Shown here: positions 48,332 to 61,630 of the stretch, one piece after another
Layout of the letters: each line of letters starts with the position of its first letter
How positions within the stretch are numbered: the stretch's first letter is position 1
Assembly: GCF_030269645.1 (NCBI RefSeq)
Contig: NZ_BSTR01000002.1
Location: forward strand, 1-64,000
Source: Actinokineospora sp. NBRC 105648
GTDB lineage: Bacteria > Actinomycetota > Actinomycetes > Mycobacteriales > Pseudonocardiaceae
Reading direction: 5' to 3'
Length of the DNA: 64,000 nt
Notes under the pieces: generated by a model
The model's input: the letters and a program-made list of their open reading frames with translations, nothing else
Told to the model about the DNA's origin: nothing
Databases searched by the model: none
Position numbers and translations under genes: made by a program

Positions 48332-48434
48332 GCGTTGTGGACGACCACGGTCCGGCCGCTCGCGGCCTTCTCGATCGCGGCGTCGACGTCGGCGCCGGTG
48401 AGCAGCTCGCGAACGCCGATCGAGGTCAGTTCAG
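48332..48434 (-). pseudogene. Possible bacilliredoxin (BrxA/B) fragment
   Basis: One minus-strand frame reads LTSIGVRELLTGADVDAAIE then KAASGRTVVVHN, resembling the start of BrxA/BrxB-type bacilliredoxins (I-G-x-R-E-L, then T-x-V-V-V-N before the C-G-C site). The similarity stops before the active-site cysteines, and there is a stop upstream. It is too short to be a gene; the assignment is by motif only. Confidence 0.3.
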
Positions 48435-48689
48435 CACTGCCGCCCGTTCTCCGGCAGGTTCACCCGGATGTCCGCTCACCGGGCCGGGCCACGGTCGAGG
48501 ACCCGAACACTGAACGGGAAACACCGAAGCACAACGCCCCAAGCCGACACCTCAGTCCGTGACGGCCTGTGAGCAGACGGCCGATTCCCGCGGCGGGTCG
48601 AAGGCCGCGCCGCCTGACGTGGCCAGTGGCCGGCACCTGGCCCGAGCGCACCAGGCGCACCTGACATGACCGCTTGGGGTGCGCCCGCC

Positions 48690-49380
48690 AACGGGTCGCC
48701 CGTTCTGCGGCGGTCCGCTTCCCCGCATGTGGGAGTCACGCCTGCGGACCTGGGCGGCAGCCGGCACGGGATGATCAACTGTGCGGCGCGGGCCGCTTGG
48801 CGTTGTCGGGAACGTGCTGCCGCCCGGTTGCGGGGAGTCGGGCCGGTCAGGTGTGGTCGGTGGTAGCCGAAGCTGCAGCCAGGGCCGGTGATCTCGCCAG
48901 TGCCGAGGCCATCACCGATGCCAGTGATTACCCCTACTGGCAGGCGAAGGCGCTGGCCTCGGTGGCTGAGGCCGCGGCGAAGGCCGGTGATCTCGACCGG
49001 GCGGCCGGATTGATCGCCAGCGGCTGAAGCCGTGGCTGCGGTTGGTGATCTCAAGCGAGCAGGCACGCTGGTCGGGCACGCCGACAACATCGCCCGCGCC
49101 AACACCAACCCCTACACGCGAGCGAGCATGCCTGCACCGGTGGTCAAGCCATGGTCAAGGCCGCGACCTCGACCGCGCTGAAACCGTCGCGGACTCCATG
49201 AACTCCGTCACCACCCCTGACGATCAAGCGCGAGCCTTGCCGGCAGTGGCGACAACCAGAGATCTGCGCCGCCGCGCGGGTGCGATGGCCCGAGCCTTGA
49301 GGATCGCCGACTGGCACCTGCCGATTCGACAGCTGTCGAGACAGCGCCGGAGACACTCACGGCCGTCATCGTCGAATTCG
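48690..49380 (+). pseudogene. Decayed helical-repeat (TPR-like) protein
   Basis: Repeats of the form A-L-A-x-V-A-E-A-A-A-x-A-G-D-L-x-x-A are visible in three plus-strand phases. About 48858-49027 reads VVAEAAARAGDLASAEAI and ALASVAEAAAKAGDLDRAAG to a stop. About 49028-49120 reads AVAAVGDLKRAGTLVGHADN. About 49155-49380 reads RDLDRAETVADSM and AMARALRIADWHLP. Actinomycete proteins with such arrays are often TPR-like adaptor regions of larger signalling proteins. Frameshifts and stops show that this one is dead. Confidence 0.55.
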
Positions 49381-49389
49381 ACGCCGTGA

Positions 49390-49625
49390 ACAAACTTGGT
49401 GCCTCGTAACGTCGATGCGTGGACCGCCCGGCTCCATCGCCAGGCAGCCGGACCCACGACGCTCCCGAGCTCGGGCCGTTCCGGCGCCGCGGTAGGCCTT
49501 GGCCACGGTGGCGCCCGGCCAGTGCGCGGCGGTCAGGATCGGCAGCACCGATCATCGCGGTCAGGGTCGGGACCTTCGGTCCGCCGGATCGTCGAGTCCG
49601 CTGTGGACGGCCGTGGTCCGGTTGG
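49390..49625. other. Short spacer
   Basis: About 235 bases between the decayed repeat protein and the DUF1003 gene. No supported feature was found. Confidence 0.4.
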
Positions 49626-50024
49626 TCAGTCCTGGGCGAACGCGCGGCGGTGCAGTTCCGTGGTGAGGACGTGGATCTCCCGGGTGAGCTGGGTGTTGGT
49701 CTTGAGTTCGAGTTCCTGCTCGGCGAAGTCGTGGTCCGCCTTGGCCTGCTGGAACACCGCGGCCCGGTTCTGCCCGATCATCACGAAGGTGGACAGGAAG
49801 ATCGCCTCGAGGGACACGACCAGCGTCAGCGTGGGCCAGGGGCTGCTCTCGGCGACCAGCATCCAGACCGCGAACACGACGACGTGGATGTAGACGAACA
49901 TCATCGAGCCCGCGAACCTGGTGATCGCGTCGGCGATCCGGAGTTGGCGGTCGTCGACCCGGTGTGCGCGCATCCGCGCGACGACGGGGTGCTCGCCGGG
50001 GCCGGGTGTCGGCACAGTGCTCAT
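49626..50024 (-). CDS. DUF1003 membrane protein
   Basis: A 132-residue protein of the DUF1003 family. It has a soluble N-terminus (RQLRIADAITRFAGSM), two membrane helices (FVYIHVVVFAVWMLVAES and LTLVVSLEAIFLSTFVMI) and the family tail IGQNRAAVFQQAKADHDF, which leads into a helical C-terminus. Its function is unknown. A GGAGGAG site lies 6 bases before the ATG. Proteins of this kind are common near stress genes in actinobacteria, and it adjoins the dormancy-like block. Confidence 0.85.
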   Translation of the reverse strand: MSTVPTPGPGEHPVVARMRAHRVDDRQLRIADAITRFAGSMMFVYIHVVVFAVWMLVAESSPWPTLTLVVSLEAIFLSTFVMIGQNRAAVFQQAKADHDFAEQELELKTNTQLTREIHVLTTELHRRAFAQD

Positions 50025-50068
50025 CGGGCTCTCCTCCACGTGCGCCGGCAAGGCGGGGCGGTCTGGAG

Positions 50069-50650
50069 TCAGCTTGGCAGAGGGACCGGTGCCCGGTCGG
50101 TGAGGTGCACCAGGGCCAAGCCGGTCACGACCGCGACCGACGTCGCCATGGCGACGCCCGCGACGCACCCGATCAGCGCCGCGACCAGGTCCGACTGGAC
50201 CTCGCGCCACAGCGGGGTCGCGATGCCCAGGACACCGCGAGGCCGACCAGCCAGCCGAGCGCGGTGGCGGTGACCCAGCGGGCGGCCCACGGCACCAGGC
50301 CGCGCAGGACCGACCACTGGGCCACGCCGAGGGACAGCAGCGGCGGCAACCCGACGACACCGGCGACCCAGGGCTGTCCGGTCAACGACGGCAGGAGGCC
50401 GAGTACGTGGGCCGAGGACGCCGCGGCGGCGGTGCGCAGCACCCAGGCGCGGGCGGGCAGGGCGGGTACGAGCCTGGCCAACACCACCGCCTGCCCCAAG
50501 CCGAGCAGGGCGCCCTCGACCGCGCCCGCCGCGACCAGCCGGAGAGCGCACCGACCGTCGAGATCCCGCGGACCCGGGCGGAGATCCGCGACCAGGTCCT
50601 CGACGGCATCGCGGCACCCCAGTTTGTCGTGCGCGTCGGTACGCCCCGAC
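50069..50650 (-). pseudogene. Frameshifted membrane protein of unknown family
   Basis: Two adjoining minus-strand frames together read as one membrane protein. The first (about 50560-50235) has LVAAGAVEGALLGLGQAVVL, then VVGLPPLLSLGVAQWSVLRG and TATALGWLVGLAV. After a one-base shift near 50235 the second (to 50069) has LGIATPLWREVQSDLVAALI and MATSVAVVTGLALVHL. The join falls in continuous hydrophobic sequence. No start with a ribosome site was found. It may be a real frameshift or a sequencing error. Confidence 0.55.
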
Positions 50651-50693
50651 CTCGGCCGACCCGGTGCCGCGGAGTCCGCGCAGGCCGGTGGCG

Positions 50694-51008
50694 TCAGTGG
50701 CCGGTGCGCCGCAGGTGTGGCAGGTGTGGGTGCCAGGGAAACCGGGTGACGTCGTCCCAGGTGCACCGCAGCCGGTTGCGGACCTCCCGCACACCGGCCA
50801 CTCCAGCCACCGCCCGTTCAACCACCGGCGCCTGGCTGTCCCAGTCCAAGCGGCCGACGAGCAGGACGACTCCGTCCTCGACGGCGGCCCGCACCAGCCG
50901 GGTGTCGATGTCCTCCATCTCCGGCAGCACGCGGTCCTGGACCTCGGCCCGGATGTCCTCATCGGGCCGGCGCAGCGCGGTCCTCGGGTCCTGCGACGTG
51001 GTGGACAT
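50694..51008 (-). CDS. BON-domain protein
   Basis: A 104-residue protein. Residues about 18-85 match a BON domain: D-I-R-A-E-V-Q-D-R-V-L leads to DTRLVRAAVEDGVVLLVGRL and AVAGVAGVREVRNRL. BON domains bind membranes or lipids and occur in stress proteins. There is no signal peptide, so it is probably cytoplasmic. GAGAGGAG lies 6 bases upstream of the ATG. It is divergent from the DoxX gene, and the region between holds two GGGACC-type boxes. Confidence 0.85.
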   Translation of the reverse strand: MSTTSQDPRTALRRPDEDIRAEVQDRVLPEMEDIDTRLVRAAVEDGVVLLVGRLDWDSQAPVVERAVAGVAGVREVRNRLRCTWDDVTRFPWHPHLPHLRRTGH

Positions 51009-51063
51009 GGTCGCTCCTCTCTTCGCCTACCACCACGGTGCGCCGGTCGGACCCGGGCGCACA

Positions 51064-51099
51064 GGGACCGAGGGCACCGCGTGACGGGACCTTGGGCGG
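51064..51099. promoter_or_regulatory. Two DevR/DosR-like boxes between BON and DoxX genes
   Basis: GGGACCGAGGGCAC (51064-51077) and GGGACCTTGGGCGG (51086-51099) start 22 bases apart, about two helical turns, in the 149-base divergent promoter region. They resemble the DosR consensus form GGGACT...AGTCCC, with the first half conserved and the second weak. They probably serve one or both flanking genes. Confidence 0.5.
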
Positions 51100-51157
51100 C
51101 GGACACACCCGTGTCCGATGCCGACACTGGTGTGCACCGGAACCCCTGGAGGGCAAC

Positions 51158-51724
51158 ATGATCACCGTCACCCGGCCGAGCACGGCCACGGCGCGACAGA
51201 CGACAACCGGGACGAACGCGGGCGGGCGGGTGCTCGCGGTGACCCGACTCGTCATGGGATTCGTCTTCCTGTGGGCCTTCCTGGACAAGGCCTTCGGCTT
51301 GGGCTACGCCACCCCGGGTGCCGGTGCCTGGGTCGACGGCGGCTCGCCGACCCGGGGATTCCTCAGTGGACTCGACCACGGCCCGTTCGCCGCGACCCTG
51401 CGCTCGTGGGCGGGGGCGCCGGTCGCCGACTGGCTGTTCATGCTCGGCCTGCTCGGCATCGCGGTGGCCCTGCTGCTCGGTGTCGCCCTGCGTCCCGCCG
51501 CGGTCAGCGCGACCCTGATGCTGCTGCTGATGTGGGTGGCCGAGTGGCCGCTCGCCCGGCACACCGACGCCGGAGCGCTGACGCGCTCCACCAACCCGCT
51601 GGTGGACTACCACGTGGTCTACGCCCTGGTCGTGGTCGCGCTGGCGGTGCTCGCCGCGGGCGACCCGTGGGGACTGGGCAGGCGGTGGACGCGGTTGGTC
51701 GGTGGCCGCCGCTGGTTGCGCTGA
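51158..51724 (+). CDS. DoxX-like membrane protein
   Basis: A 188-residue DoxX/DoxD-type protein with four hydrophobic helices (VLAVTRLVMGFVFLWAFLDK, WLFMLGLLGIAVALLLGVAL, ATLMLLLMWVAEWP, YHVVYALVVVALAVLAAG). The F-L-W-A-F-L-D-K-x-F-G-L-G-Y motif is typical of this group. Family members are linked to thiol or quinone redox chemistry; the exact reaction is unknown here. The ATG has GGAGGG 5 bases upstream. The gene reads away from the BON gene and toward the nitroreductase. Confidence 0.85.
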   Translation: MITVTRPSTATARQTTTGTNAGGRVLAVTRLVMGFVFLWAFLDKAFGLGYATPGAGAWVDGGSPTRGFLSGLDHGPFAATLRSWAGAPVADWLFMLGLLGIAVALLLGVALRPAAVSATLMLLLMWVAEWPLARHTDAGALTRSTNPLVDYHVVYALVVVALAVLAAGDPWGLGRRWTRLVGGRRWLR

Positions 51725-51761
51725 GCCCGCGTGCGGGCGGGTCCCTGGGCCCGCACCGGCC

Positions 51762-51775
51762 GGGACCAACCGCTC
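51762..51775 (+). promoter_or_regulatory. DevR/DosR-like box upstream of nitroreductase
   Basis: GGGACCAACCGCTC begins 80 bases before the start codon of the Acg-type gene. A looser inverted form (GGTCCCTGGGCCC, about 51740-51752) lies about two helical turns upstream. The left half is conserved and the right half poor. Confidence 0.4.
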
Positions 51776-51841
51776 TGGTGGGCGGACCAGTACTGACGAA
51801 CCGTGAACCCCTGGCGGTACCGACGGACAAGGACGTGTGCG

Positions 51842-52888
51842 ATGACCCCGACACCGGTGGACCGGAGTGTCCCGGTCGACGGCCACCCCGACGACGAGAC
51901 GATCACGGGCGCGCTGCGCCTGGCGTGCTGCGCACCCTCGGTGCACAACACCCAGCCCTGGCGCTGGCGAGTGGGGCGCGCGTCGATCCACCTGTTCGCC
52001 GACCAGGGGCGGCGGCTGCCCGCGACCGATCCGGACGGCCGTGACCTGCTGGTCAGCTGCGGGGCCGCACTGCACCACCTCGTCACGGCCTTGGCGGCGT
52101 TCGGGTGGCGCGCGCGCATCCACCGCGTGCCCGATCCGGCGGACCCGGCCCACCTCGCCGCGGTCGAGGTGACGCCGTCCGCGCCCACCCGGGCCGACGT
52201 CGTGGCCGCGTCGGCGATCCTCCGAAGGCGCAGCGACCGCCGCGCCTACGCCGCGTGGCCCGTGGACGAGCCCCGGCTCGCGGCGCTGGCCGAGGCCGCG
52301 GCGCACGCCGGTGTGCTCGCCCGGGTGGTGACCGGATCCGAGCGGGCCGAGCTCGCCGAACTGATCGGCCGAGCGCAGCGGGACCAGTCGACCGACGACG
52401 CCTACCGGACCGAGCTGGCGCTGTGGTCGGGCAGGCACGCGGGGTCGCCGGACGGGGTGCCCGCCGCCAACACGACCCGGGAGACGCGCTACGGCGACCT
52501 GGTCACCCGGCGGTTCTCCGCCCCCGCGCTGGACCAGCACGACCGTTCCGCCGCGGGGGGCGCCGGGGCGCTGCTGGTGCTGGGCACCGCTTCCGACGAC
52601 GTGGTGTCGCGGCTGCGCGCGGGCGAGGCGATGAGCGCGCTGACCCTGGCCGCCACCGCGCTGCGGCTCGCGTCCTGCCCGCTCACCCAGTCGCTGCAGC
52701 CGCGCGAGATCCGCGCGCGGCTGCGCGCGGACGTGCTGCACGACGCCATGGCCCCGCAGGTGCTGCTGCGGGTCGGCTGGCCCGCGCCGGGGGTGGGCGA
52801 GCTGCCGCGCACACCCCGCAGGCCGCTCACCGATGTACTCGACCCCTTCGATCCGGCGGAGCCCTGGGTTCCGATGGGGAGCGCGTGA
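51842..52888 (+). CDS. Acg-family nitroreductase-like protein
   Basis: A 348-residue member of the Acg (Rv2032-like) branch of the nitroreductase fold. The opening [20 protein letters not shown] is the family signature (A-P-S-x-H-N-T-Q-P-W), and [13 protein letters not shown] and [14 protein letters not shown] follow as expected. In mycobacteria Acg proteins are strongly DosR-induced and are thought to bind flavin without normal nitroreductase activity (established for that family). Two further paralogues lie at 61.6-63.6 kb. The ATG overlaps neither neighbour upstream; its stop overlaps the next ATG (TGATG). Confidence 0.9.
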   Translation: MTPTPVDRSVPVDGHPDDETITGALRLACCAPSVHNTQPWRWRVGRASIHLFADQGRRLPATDPDGRDLLVSCGAALHHLVTALAAFGWRARIHRVPDPADPAHLAAVEVTPSAPTRADVVAASAILRRRSDRRAYAAWPVDEPRLAALAEAAAHAGVLARVVTGSERAELAELIGRAQRDQSTDDAYRTELALWSGRHAGSPDGVPAANTTRETRYGDLVTRRFSAPALDQHDRSAAGGAGALLVLGTASDDVVSRLRAGEAMSALTLAATALRLASCPLTQSLQPREIRARLRADVLHDAMAPQVLLRVGWPAPGVGELPRTPRRPLTDVLDPFDPAEPWVPMGSA

Positions 52889-53172
52889 TGGATACCGAGG
52901 AGCTGGTGGTCGACCTGTCCGAACCACGCGGCACCGACGTCGGGTCCGCGGGCGGCAAGGGCGCCGACCCCGGCGGCCGGATCCCCGCCGCCCGCCAGGC
53001 TGCGGGGATCACCTCGTCGCTGTGCGGGCAGGCGCCCACGGCCCACCCCGACTACGCCGAGCACCCGGTCCTGGTGGGTATCACGTCGATCTTGGTCGAC
53101 CCCGGCTCGGTCGCGGCGGCGCGAGCGGCCATCGGAGCGGCTGAACGGCTGCTGCTGGACGCTGTCCGCTGA
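52888..53172 (+). pseudogene. ppsA (remnant): PEP synthase remnant: N-terminus fused to C-terminus by deletion
   Basis: A 94-codon open frame. The first 25 or so residues ([20 protein letters not shown]) match the beginning of the nucleotide-binding domain of PEP synthase, where GGKGA is conserved. The rest ([19 protein letters not shown], then [12 protein letters not shown] and [10 protein letters not shown]) matches the last 50 residues of the PEP-binding barrel. About 700 or more residues between them are missing, with the reading frame preserved. No catalytic His, ATP site or full barrel remains. It is translationally coupled to the nitroreductase gene, so it is probably still made, but cannot act as PEP synthase. 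Confidence 0.75.
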
Positions 53173-53181
53173 CCTGCGGGG

Positions 53182-53196
53182 AGGACCAAAGTCCCG
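53182..53196 (+). promoter_or_regulatory. DevR/DosR-like palindromic box upstream of response regulator
   Basis: The core GGACCAAAGTCCC (53183-53195) has good two-fold symmetry (GGAC...GTCC) and is the closest in the window to the classical DosR box with its central A/T. It lies about 90 bases upstream of the response regulator start, suggesting autoregulation. Confidence 0.55.
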
Positions 53197-53284
53197 GTGC
53201 GACGCTGCCACTGGACGCGGGTACGCGGCGGCTCGGGTGCCTACAGTCCACCATGTAGTCGGTACCGGCGCTGGAGGGAGCAAG

Positions 53285-53920
53285 ATGGGTATTCGGGTTT
53301 TCCTGGTGGACGACCACGAGATCGTGCGGCGCGGGGTGGCCGATCTGCTCGACGTGCCCGACATCGAGATCGTCGGGGAGGCGGCCTCGGTGAGCGAGGC
53401 GCTGGTGCGCGTCCCGGCCACCGCGCCGGACGTGGCGGTGCTCGACGTGCGCCTGCCCGACGGGACCGGCGTGGAGCTGTGCCGCGAGCTGCGCTCCGCG
53501 CTGCCGGACCTGCGCTGCCTGATGCTCACCTCGTACGCCGACGACGAAGCGCTCCTTGAGGCGATCCTGGCGGGGGCGTCCGGTTTCGTGCTCAAGCAGG
53601 TCTTGGGCACGGACCTGGTGGCCGCGGTGCGCACGGTCGGCGCGGGTGGTTCGCTGCTCGACCCGAGGACGACCTCGGCCCTGCTGGACCGGATCCGGCG
53701 CGAGCGCACCGAGAGCGACCCGCTGGCCGAGCTGACCGAGCAGGAGCGCGCGGTGTTCGACCTCATCGGTGAGGGCCTGACCAACCGGGAGATCGGCGAG
53801 CGGATGTTCCTGGCGGAGAAGACGATCAAGAACTACGTCTCGCACCTGCTGGCCAAGCTCAAGATGCAGCGCCGTACCCAGGCCGCCGTCCTGGCCGCCG
53901 AACTGCGCCGCGGCAAGTAG
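53285..53920 (+). CDS. devR-like: DevR/NarL-type response regulator
   Basis: A 211-residue regulator. The receiver has D9-D10, phosphoacceptor D54 in [13 protein letters not shown], and the switch Lys in GFVLKQVLG. The DNA-binding part reads [20 protein letters not shown], then [20 protein letters not shown], the same order as DevR/DosR, where the K-T-x-K-N-Y-V-S recognition helix is conserved. The gene is tail-to-tail with the GAF-GAF kinase, which is its likely partner. Boxes upstream of this gene and of neighbouring stress genes fit it as the local regulator. Confidence 0.92.
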   Translation: MGIRVFLVDDHEIVRRGVADLLDVPDIEIVGEAASVSEALVRVPATAPDVAVLDVRLPDGTGVELCRELRSALPDLRCLMLTSYADDEALLEAILAGASGFVLKQVLGTDLVAAVRTVGAGGSLLDPRTTSALLDRIRRERTESDPLAELTEQERAVFDLIGEGLTNREIGERMFLAEKTIKNYVSHLLAKLKMQRRTQAAVLAAELRRGK

Positions 53921-53943
53921 CCGGGGCGCCCGCGCGGCCCCGG
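53921..53943. terminator. Bidirectional hairpin between response regulator and kinase
   Basis: CCGGGGC (53921-53927) pairs with GCCCCGG (53937-53943) around a 9-base GC-rich loop. It starts right after the response regulator stop and ends 8 bases before the convergent kinase stop, so it can serve both transcripts. Confidence 0.6.
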
Positions 53944-53951
53944 CTCGCTGA

Positions 53952-58312
<4,361 letters not shown>

Positions 58313-58323
<11 letters not shown>

Positions 58324-59182
58324 CGGCGCGCACCACCGCGACGGGGCACGGCGAGTGCCGGATCAGCGCCTGGCTCGTGGAACCGAGCACCAGTCCGGTG
58401 AAGCCGCCCCGGCCGCGCGAGCCGACGACGACCAGCGCGGCGTCGGCGGCCTGCTCCAGCAGCAACCGGGTCGGACGGGCGCGGGCCACGACCAAGTGGA
58501 CCGGGACCTCGGGGAACTTGACCCGCCAGGGCGCGACTCGGGCCGTCAGCAGGGCGTCGGCGTTCTTCGCCAGCAGTCCCCAGTCCAGTGCGGCGTACCC
58601 GGCCGTGTAGGCGGCGTCGAGGACCGTGTCAGTCCAGGCGTGCGCGGCGACGACGGCGCCGCCTGTGGCGGCGGCGTGCTCGAAGGCGAAGGCGAGCGCG
58701 GGGTCGTCGGTCGTGCCGCCGTCGACACCGACCACGACGCGCGATCCCGTGGCTTCGCCGCGCACCACCACGACCGGGCAGGAGCCGTGCGCGGCCAAGG
58801 CCACCGCGGTCGAGCCGAGCAGCATCCCGGCGAACCCGCCCAGGCCACGCGAACCGAGCACCAGCACCGCCGCGTCCTGGCTCGCGGTGCGCAGGTTCGC
58901 CACGACGTCGCCCTCCAGCGCGGTGGTCCGCACCAGCAGGTCCGGCGCTGATTCCCCGGTCGTCTCCACCGTCTCGCGCAGCGTCGCCTCGGCCTGTCCC
59001 CGCAGGGCCGCCAACAACTGCGAGCCGGTGGCGATGGTGTCGGGGTAGCCGGTGACCGGCCACGGGTAGACCGTGACGACGTGCAGCCAGGTGCTCCGGC
59101 GCCGGGCCTCGGCCGCGGCCCAGACCACTGCCTCGCGGGCCGACTCGGAGCCGTCGACGGCCACCAGGACCGGGGTGCTCAT
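58313..59182 (-). CDS. Universal stress protein, tandem UspA domains
   Basis: A 289-residue protein with two UspA domains. Each begins with a V-A-V-D-G or V-V-G-V-D-G strand (LVAVDGSESAREAV and VVVGVDGGTTDDPALAF). Each ends with the ATP-binding G-x2-G-x9-G-S/T pattern (VLGSRGLGGFAGMLLGSTAV and VVGSRGRGGFTGLVLGSTSQ), so nucleotide binding is likely. It is coupled to the CBS gene upstream (ATGA) and to the GNAT fusion downstream, so the three form one operon. Tandem Usp proteins are typical DosR-regulon members in mycobacteria. Confidence 0.93.
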
Positions 59183-59790
59183 ACCGCGTTCTCCGGTTCA
59201 CTGTGGACGTTCGCGTGCACCACGCCGGGGACGGCCTCGGCCAGCACCTTGGCGACGTGCCGGTCGGCCGCCTCGTCGTACCGGTCGGTGATCTCGGCGG
59301 TGCCGCCCGCTACCCGCACCGTCCACCGGCCCGGGCCGCCGATGAGGGCCAGCCGCCTGCGCAGGTCGGTGGCCACCTCGTTGTCGGGGCGGGCCAGGAC
59401 CCGCACGAGGTCGCGCCGGGTCACCACGCCCACCAGGCGCGATCCGTCCACGATCGGCACGCAGCGGCGCCGGTCGGCGATCATGACCCGGGCGAGCACG
59501 GCGGCGTCGGTGCCCGCGCTCATCGCGACCGCCGGTGTGGTCATGACCTCCGCGACCGTGGCGGGCAGGGGCCGGTCGGCGTCATCGGCGTCCGTGCGGA
59601 ACCGCGGGTCGGTGGGGAACCGGTCGCGCAGGACGTCGGCCTCGGTGACGACCCCGACCAGCCGGTCGTCCTCGTCCACCACCGGCAGCGCCGTGTAGCC
59701 CTTGCCCGCCAACAGCTCCGCGGCCCGTTTGACCGGTGTGCCCGGTCGCACCGTCAGCACCGGCGCCGACATGACATCTCGCGCTCGCAT
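59179..59790 (-). CDS. CBS-pair protein with C-terminal BON domain
   Basis: A 203-residue protein. Two CBS motifs (RARDVMSAPVLTVRPGTPV with LPVVDEDDRLVGVVTEADV, and TVAEVMTTPAVAMSAGTDA with VPIVDGSRLVGVVTRRDLV) form one adenosyl-ligand-binding Bateman module. The last 65 residues (WTVRVAGGTAEITDRYDEAA onward) resemble a BON domain. It probably senses adenine nucleotides; its target is unknown. The ATG has GGAGGAG upstream. It is first in the operon with the Usp and GNAT-fusion genes and divergent from a second CBS gene. Confidence 0.9.
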   Translation of the reverse strand: MRARDVMSAPVLTVRPGTPVKRAAELLAGKGYTALPVVDEDDRLVGVVTEADVLRDRFPTDPRFRTDADDADRPLPATVAEVMTTPAVAMSAGTDAAVLARVMIADRRRCVPIVDGSRLVGVVTRRDLVRVLARPDNEVATDLRRRLALIGGPGRWTVRVAGGTAEITDRYDEAADRHVAKVLAEAVPGVVHANVHSEPENAV

Positions 59791-59857
59791 CGGGGTCTCC
59801 TCCCGCTGGTTGTCGCCACCGACGCTAGGACCCGGGCGGGCTCAGCACCGCCGCACG

Positions 59858-59887
59858 AGGTCCCGGGTCGACCGGGACCTTGGCCGC
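59858..59887. promoter_or_regulatory. Paired DevR-like half-sites between two CBS genes
   Basis: AGGTCCCGG (59858-59866) and CCGGGACCT (59872-59880) form an exact 9-base inverted repeat. The right arm continues as GGGACCTTGGCCGC (59874-59887). It sits in the 175-base divergent promoter region, so each half can face one of the two flanking CBS genes. Confidence 0.5.
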
Positions 59888-59965
59888 GCGCACCGGGTAC
59901 TCCGGCAGCGTCGGCGCCCGCCCGCGCGTGGCTACGGGCGGGGCGCCACGACCGGGACGAACACG

Positions 59966-60667
59966 ATGCGGCACAAGACGATCGAGACGGTGATGACCCG
60001 CGAGCCCACGACCGCGGCGGTGGACACGGGCTTCGCCGAACTGGTCCGCGTGATGGCGGAGCGCGCGGTCAGCGCGCTGCCCGTGGTCGACGCCGACGGT
60101 CACCTGCTGGGCGTGGTGTCGGAGGCGGACCTGCTGGCCGAGGAGAGCGTCCACGAGCGGCCGCACACCGCCGCGGCGCCGCTGCACCGGCACGCCGAGC
60201 GCCTGCGGTCCCGCGGAACCAAGGCGGGGGAGCTGATGAGCGCGCCCGCGGTGACGGTCCTGCCCGAGGCCACCTTCGCCCACGCCGCCCGCCTGATGAC
60301 CGACCACCGGGTCAAGCGGCTCCCCGTCATCGACACGCACGGGAAGCTGGTCGGCGTCCTGAGCCGGTCCGACATCCTGCGCGGCTTCCTGCGCGGCGAC
60401 GACGAGATCGCCCGCGAGGTCGCGTCCGAGGTCTTCTTCCGCGTACTCGGGATCAGCGCCGTGGGGGTGGAGATCCAGGTCGCCCACGGCGTCGTGGCCC
60501 TGAGCGGCCAGGTGGAGCGGCGCAGTTGGCTACCGGTGGTGGACGCCCTGACCCGCCGGGTGGAGGGTGTCGATGTCCACCACGGACTCGACTACGGCTG
60601 GGACGACACCGCCGTACGCACCCCGGACGCGATGACCGTCGACATCACCCGCGAACCCCGGATGTGA
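59966..60667 (+). CDS. CBS-pair protein with BON domain
   Basis: A 233-residue protein with the same layout as its divergent neighbour: CBS 1 (TVMTREPTTAAVDTGFAELV, LPVVDADGHLLGVVSEADLL), CBS 2 (LMSAPAVTVLPEATFAHAAR, LPVIDTHGKLVGVLSRSDIL) and a C-terminal BON region (IQVAHGVVALSGQVERRSWL). It is the class seen beside Usp and Acg genes in dormancy-type clusters. The ribosome site is modest (CGGGACGA). It ends before the convergent Usp gene. Confidence 0.9.
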   Translation: MRHKTIETVMTREPTTAAVDTGFAELVRVMAERAVSALPVVDADGHLLGVVSEADLLAEESVHERPHTAAAPLHRHAERLRSRGTKAGELMSAPAVTVLPEATFAHAARLMTDHRVKRLPVIDTHGKLVGVLSRSDILRGFLRGDDEIAREVASEVFFRVLGISAVGVEIQVAHGVVALSGQVERRSWLPVVDALTRRVEGVDVHHGLDYGWDDTAVRTPDAMTVDITREPRM

Positions 60668-60736
60668 GCACGAGGAAGCCGCGCCAATGGTTGGTGCGGT
60701 GTGTCGCACTCCGGCACCCCGCACCAACCGTCGCGC

Positions 60737-61630
60737 CTACTCGGTTTCGGCGGGTACCACCACAACCGGGCAGTTCCCGTGGTGGACCAGGGCCTGGCTG
60801 GTGGACCCCAGTCCCATGCCCGCGAACGGGTGGTGCGACCGGGAGCCGACCACCAGCAGGCGTGCTCGAGCGGCGTGGGCGAGCAGTGCGCGCACCGGTC
60901 GGTCGCGTTCGACCACCTTGGTGACCGCGACGTCGGGGTACTTCTCCTGCCAGCCCGCCATCCGCTCGTCGAGCACGCGGCGTTCGTCGGCGGCGAGCGC
61001 CTCGAAGTCGACGATCATCGGGACGGCGGTCCACAGGCCCTCGTACGCGACATCGCTCCAGGTGTGCACGGCGACGAGGGGGACGCGGTGCAGGGAGGCC
61101 TCCTCGAAGGCCAGGGCGACGGCCGCCTCGCTGGTCGGTGAGCCGTCCACGCCCACGACGACGGGGGAGTCCTCGGCCGGGGTGTCGCCGCGGACGACCA
61201 CGACCGGGCACGGCGCGTGCGCGGTCACCCCCGCGGACACCGATCCGAGCAGCACGCTGCGGAACCCGCCGAGGCCCCGGCTCCCGGTGACCAGCAGCTT
61301 CGCGCCGCGCGCGGCGTCGAGGAGCACCTCGACCGCTTCGCCGACGCGCAGGTCCTGCTGGATGTCCAGGCCCAGCCGGGTGCGCCCGGCCAACGCCTCG
61401 GCCTCGCGCAGCGAGTGCCTGCCGTGGTCGGACAACGCGTCGAGGTAGTCGGCCTGGACCCGCGGTTCGGTGGGGAAGCGGATGGGCGGCGGGACGCAGG
61501 CGTGGACCAGCCGCAGGGGCAGGTTGTGCGCGGACGCCTCGCACGCCGCCCACCGCACCGCCGCCAGGGCGGAGTCGGAGCCGTCGACCGCGACGACGAC
61601 CGGCGGGCGGACCGGGCTCGGTGTGCTCAT
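60737..61630 (-). CDS. Universal stress protein, tandem UspA domains
   Basis: A 297-residue protein with two UspA domains, paralogous to the one at 58.3-59.2 kb. Domain 1 opens VVAVDGSDSALAAVRWAA and closes VTGSRGLGGFRSVLLGSVS. Domain 2 opens VVGVDGSPTSEAAVALAF and closes VVGSRSHHPFAGMGLGSTSQ. The domain 2 nucleotide loop departs from G-x2-G (SHHPFAG), so its ATP binding may be weaker. The ATG overlaps the stop of the nitroreductase upstream (ATGA), so it is the third gene of that operon. Confidence 0.92.
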   Translation of the reverse strand: MSTPSPVRPPVVVAVDGSDSALAAVRWAACEASAHNLPLRLVHACVPPPIRFPTEPRVQADYLDALSDHGRHSLREAEALAGRTRLGLDIQQDLRVGEAVEVLLDAARGAKLLVTGSRGLGGFRSVLLGSVSAGVTAHAPCPVVVVRGDTPAEDSPVVVGVDGSPTSEAAVALAFEEASLHRVPLVAVHTWSDVAYEGLWTAVPMIVDFEALAADERRVLDERMAGWQEKYPDVAVTKVVERDRPVRALLAHAARARLLVVGSRSHHPFAGMGLGSTSQALVHHGNCPVVVVPAETE

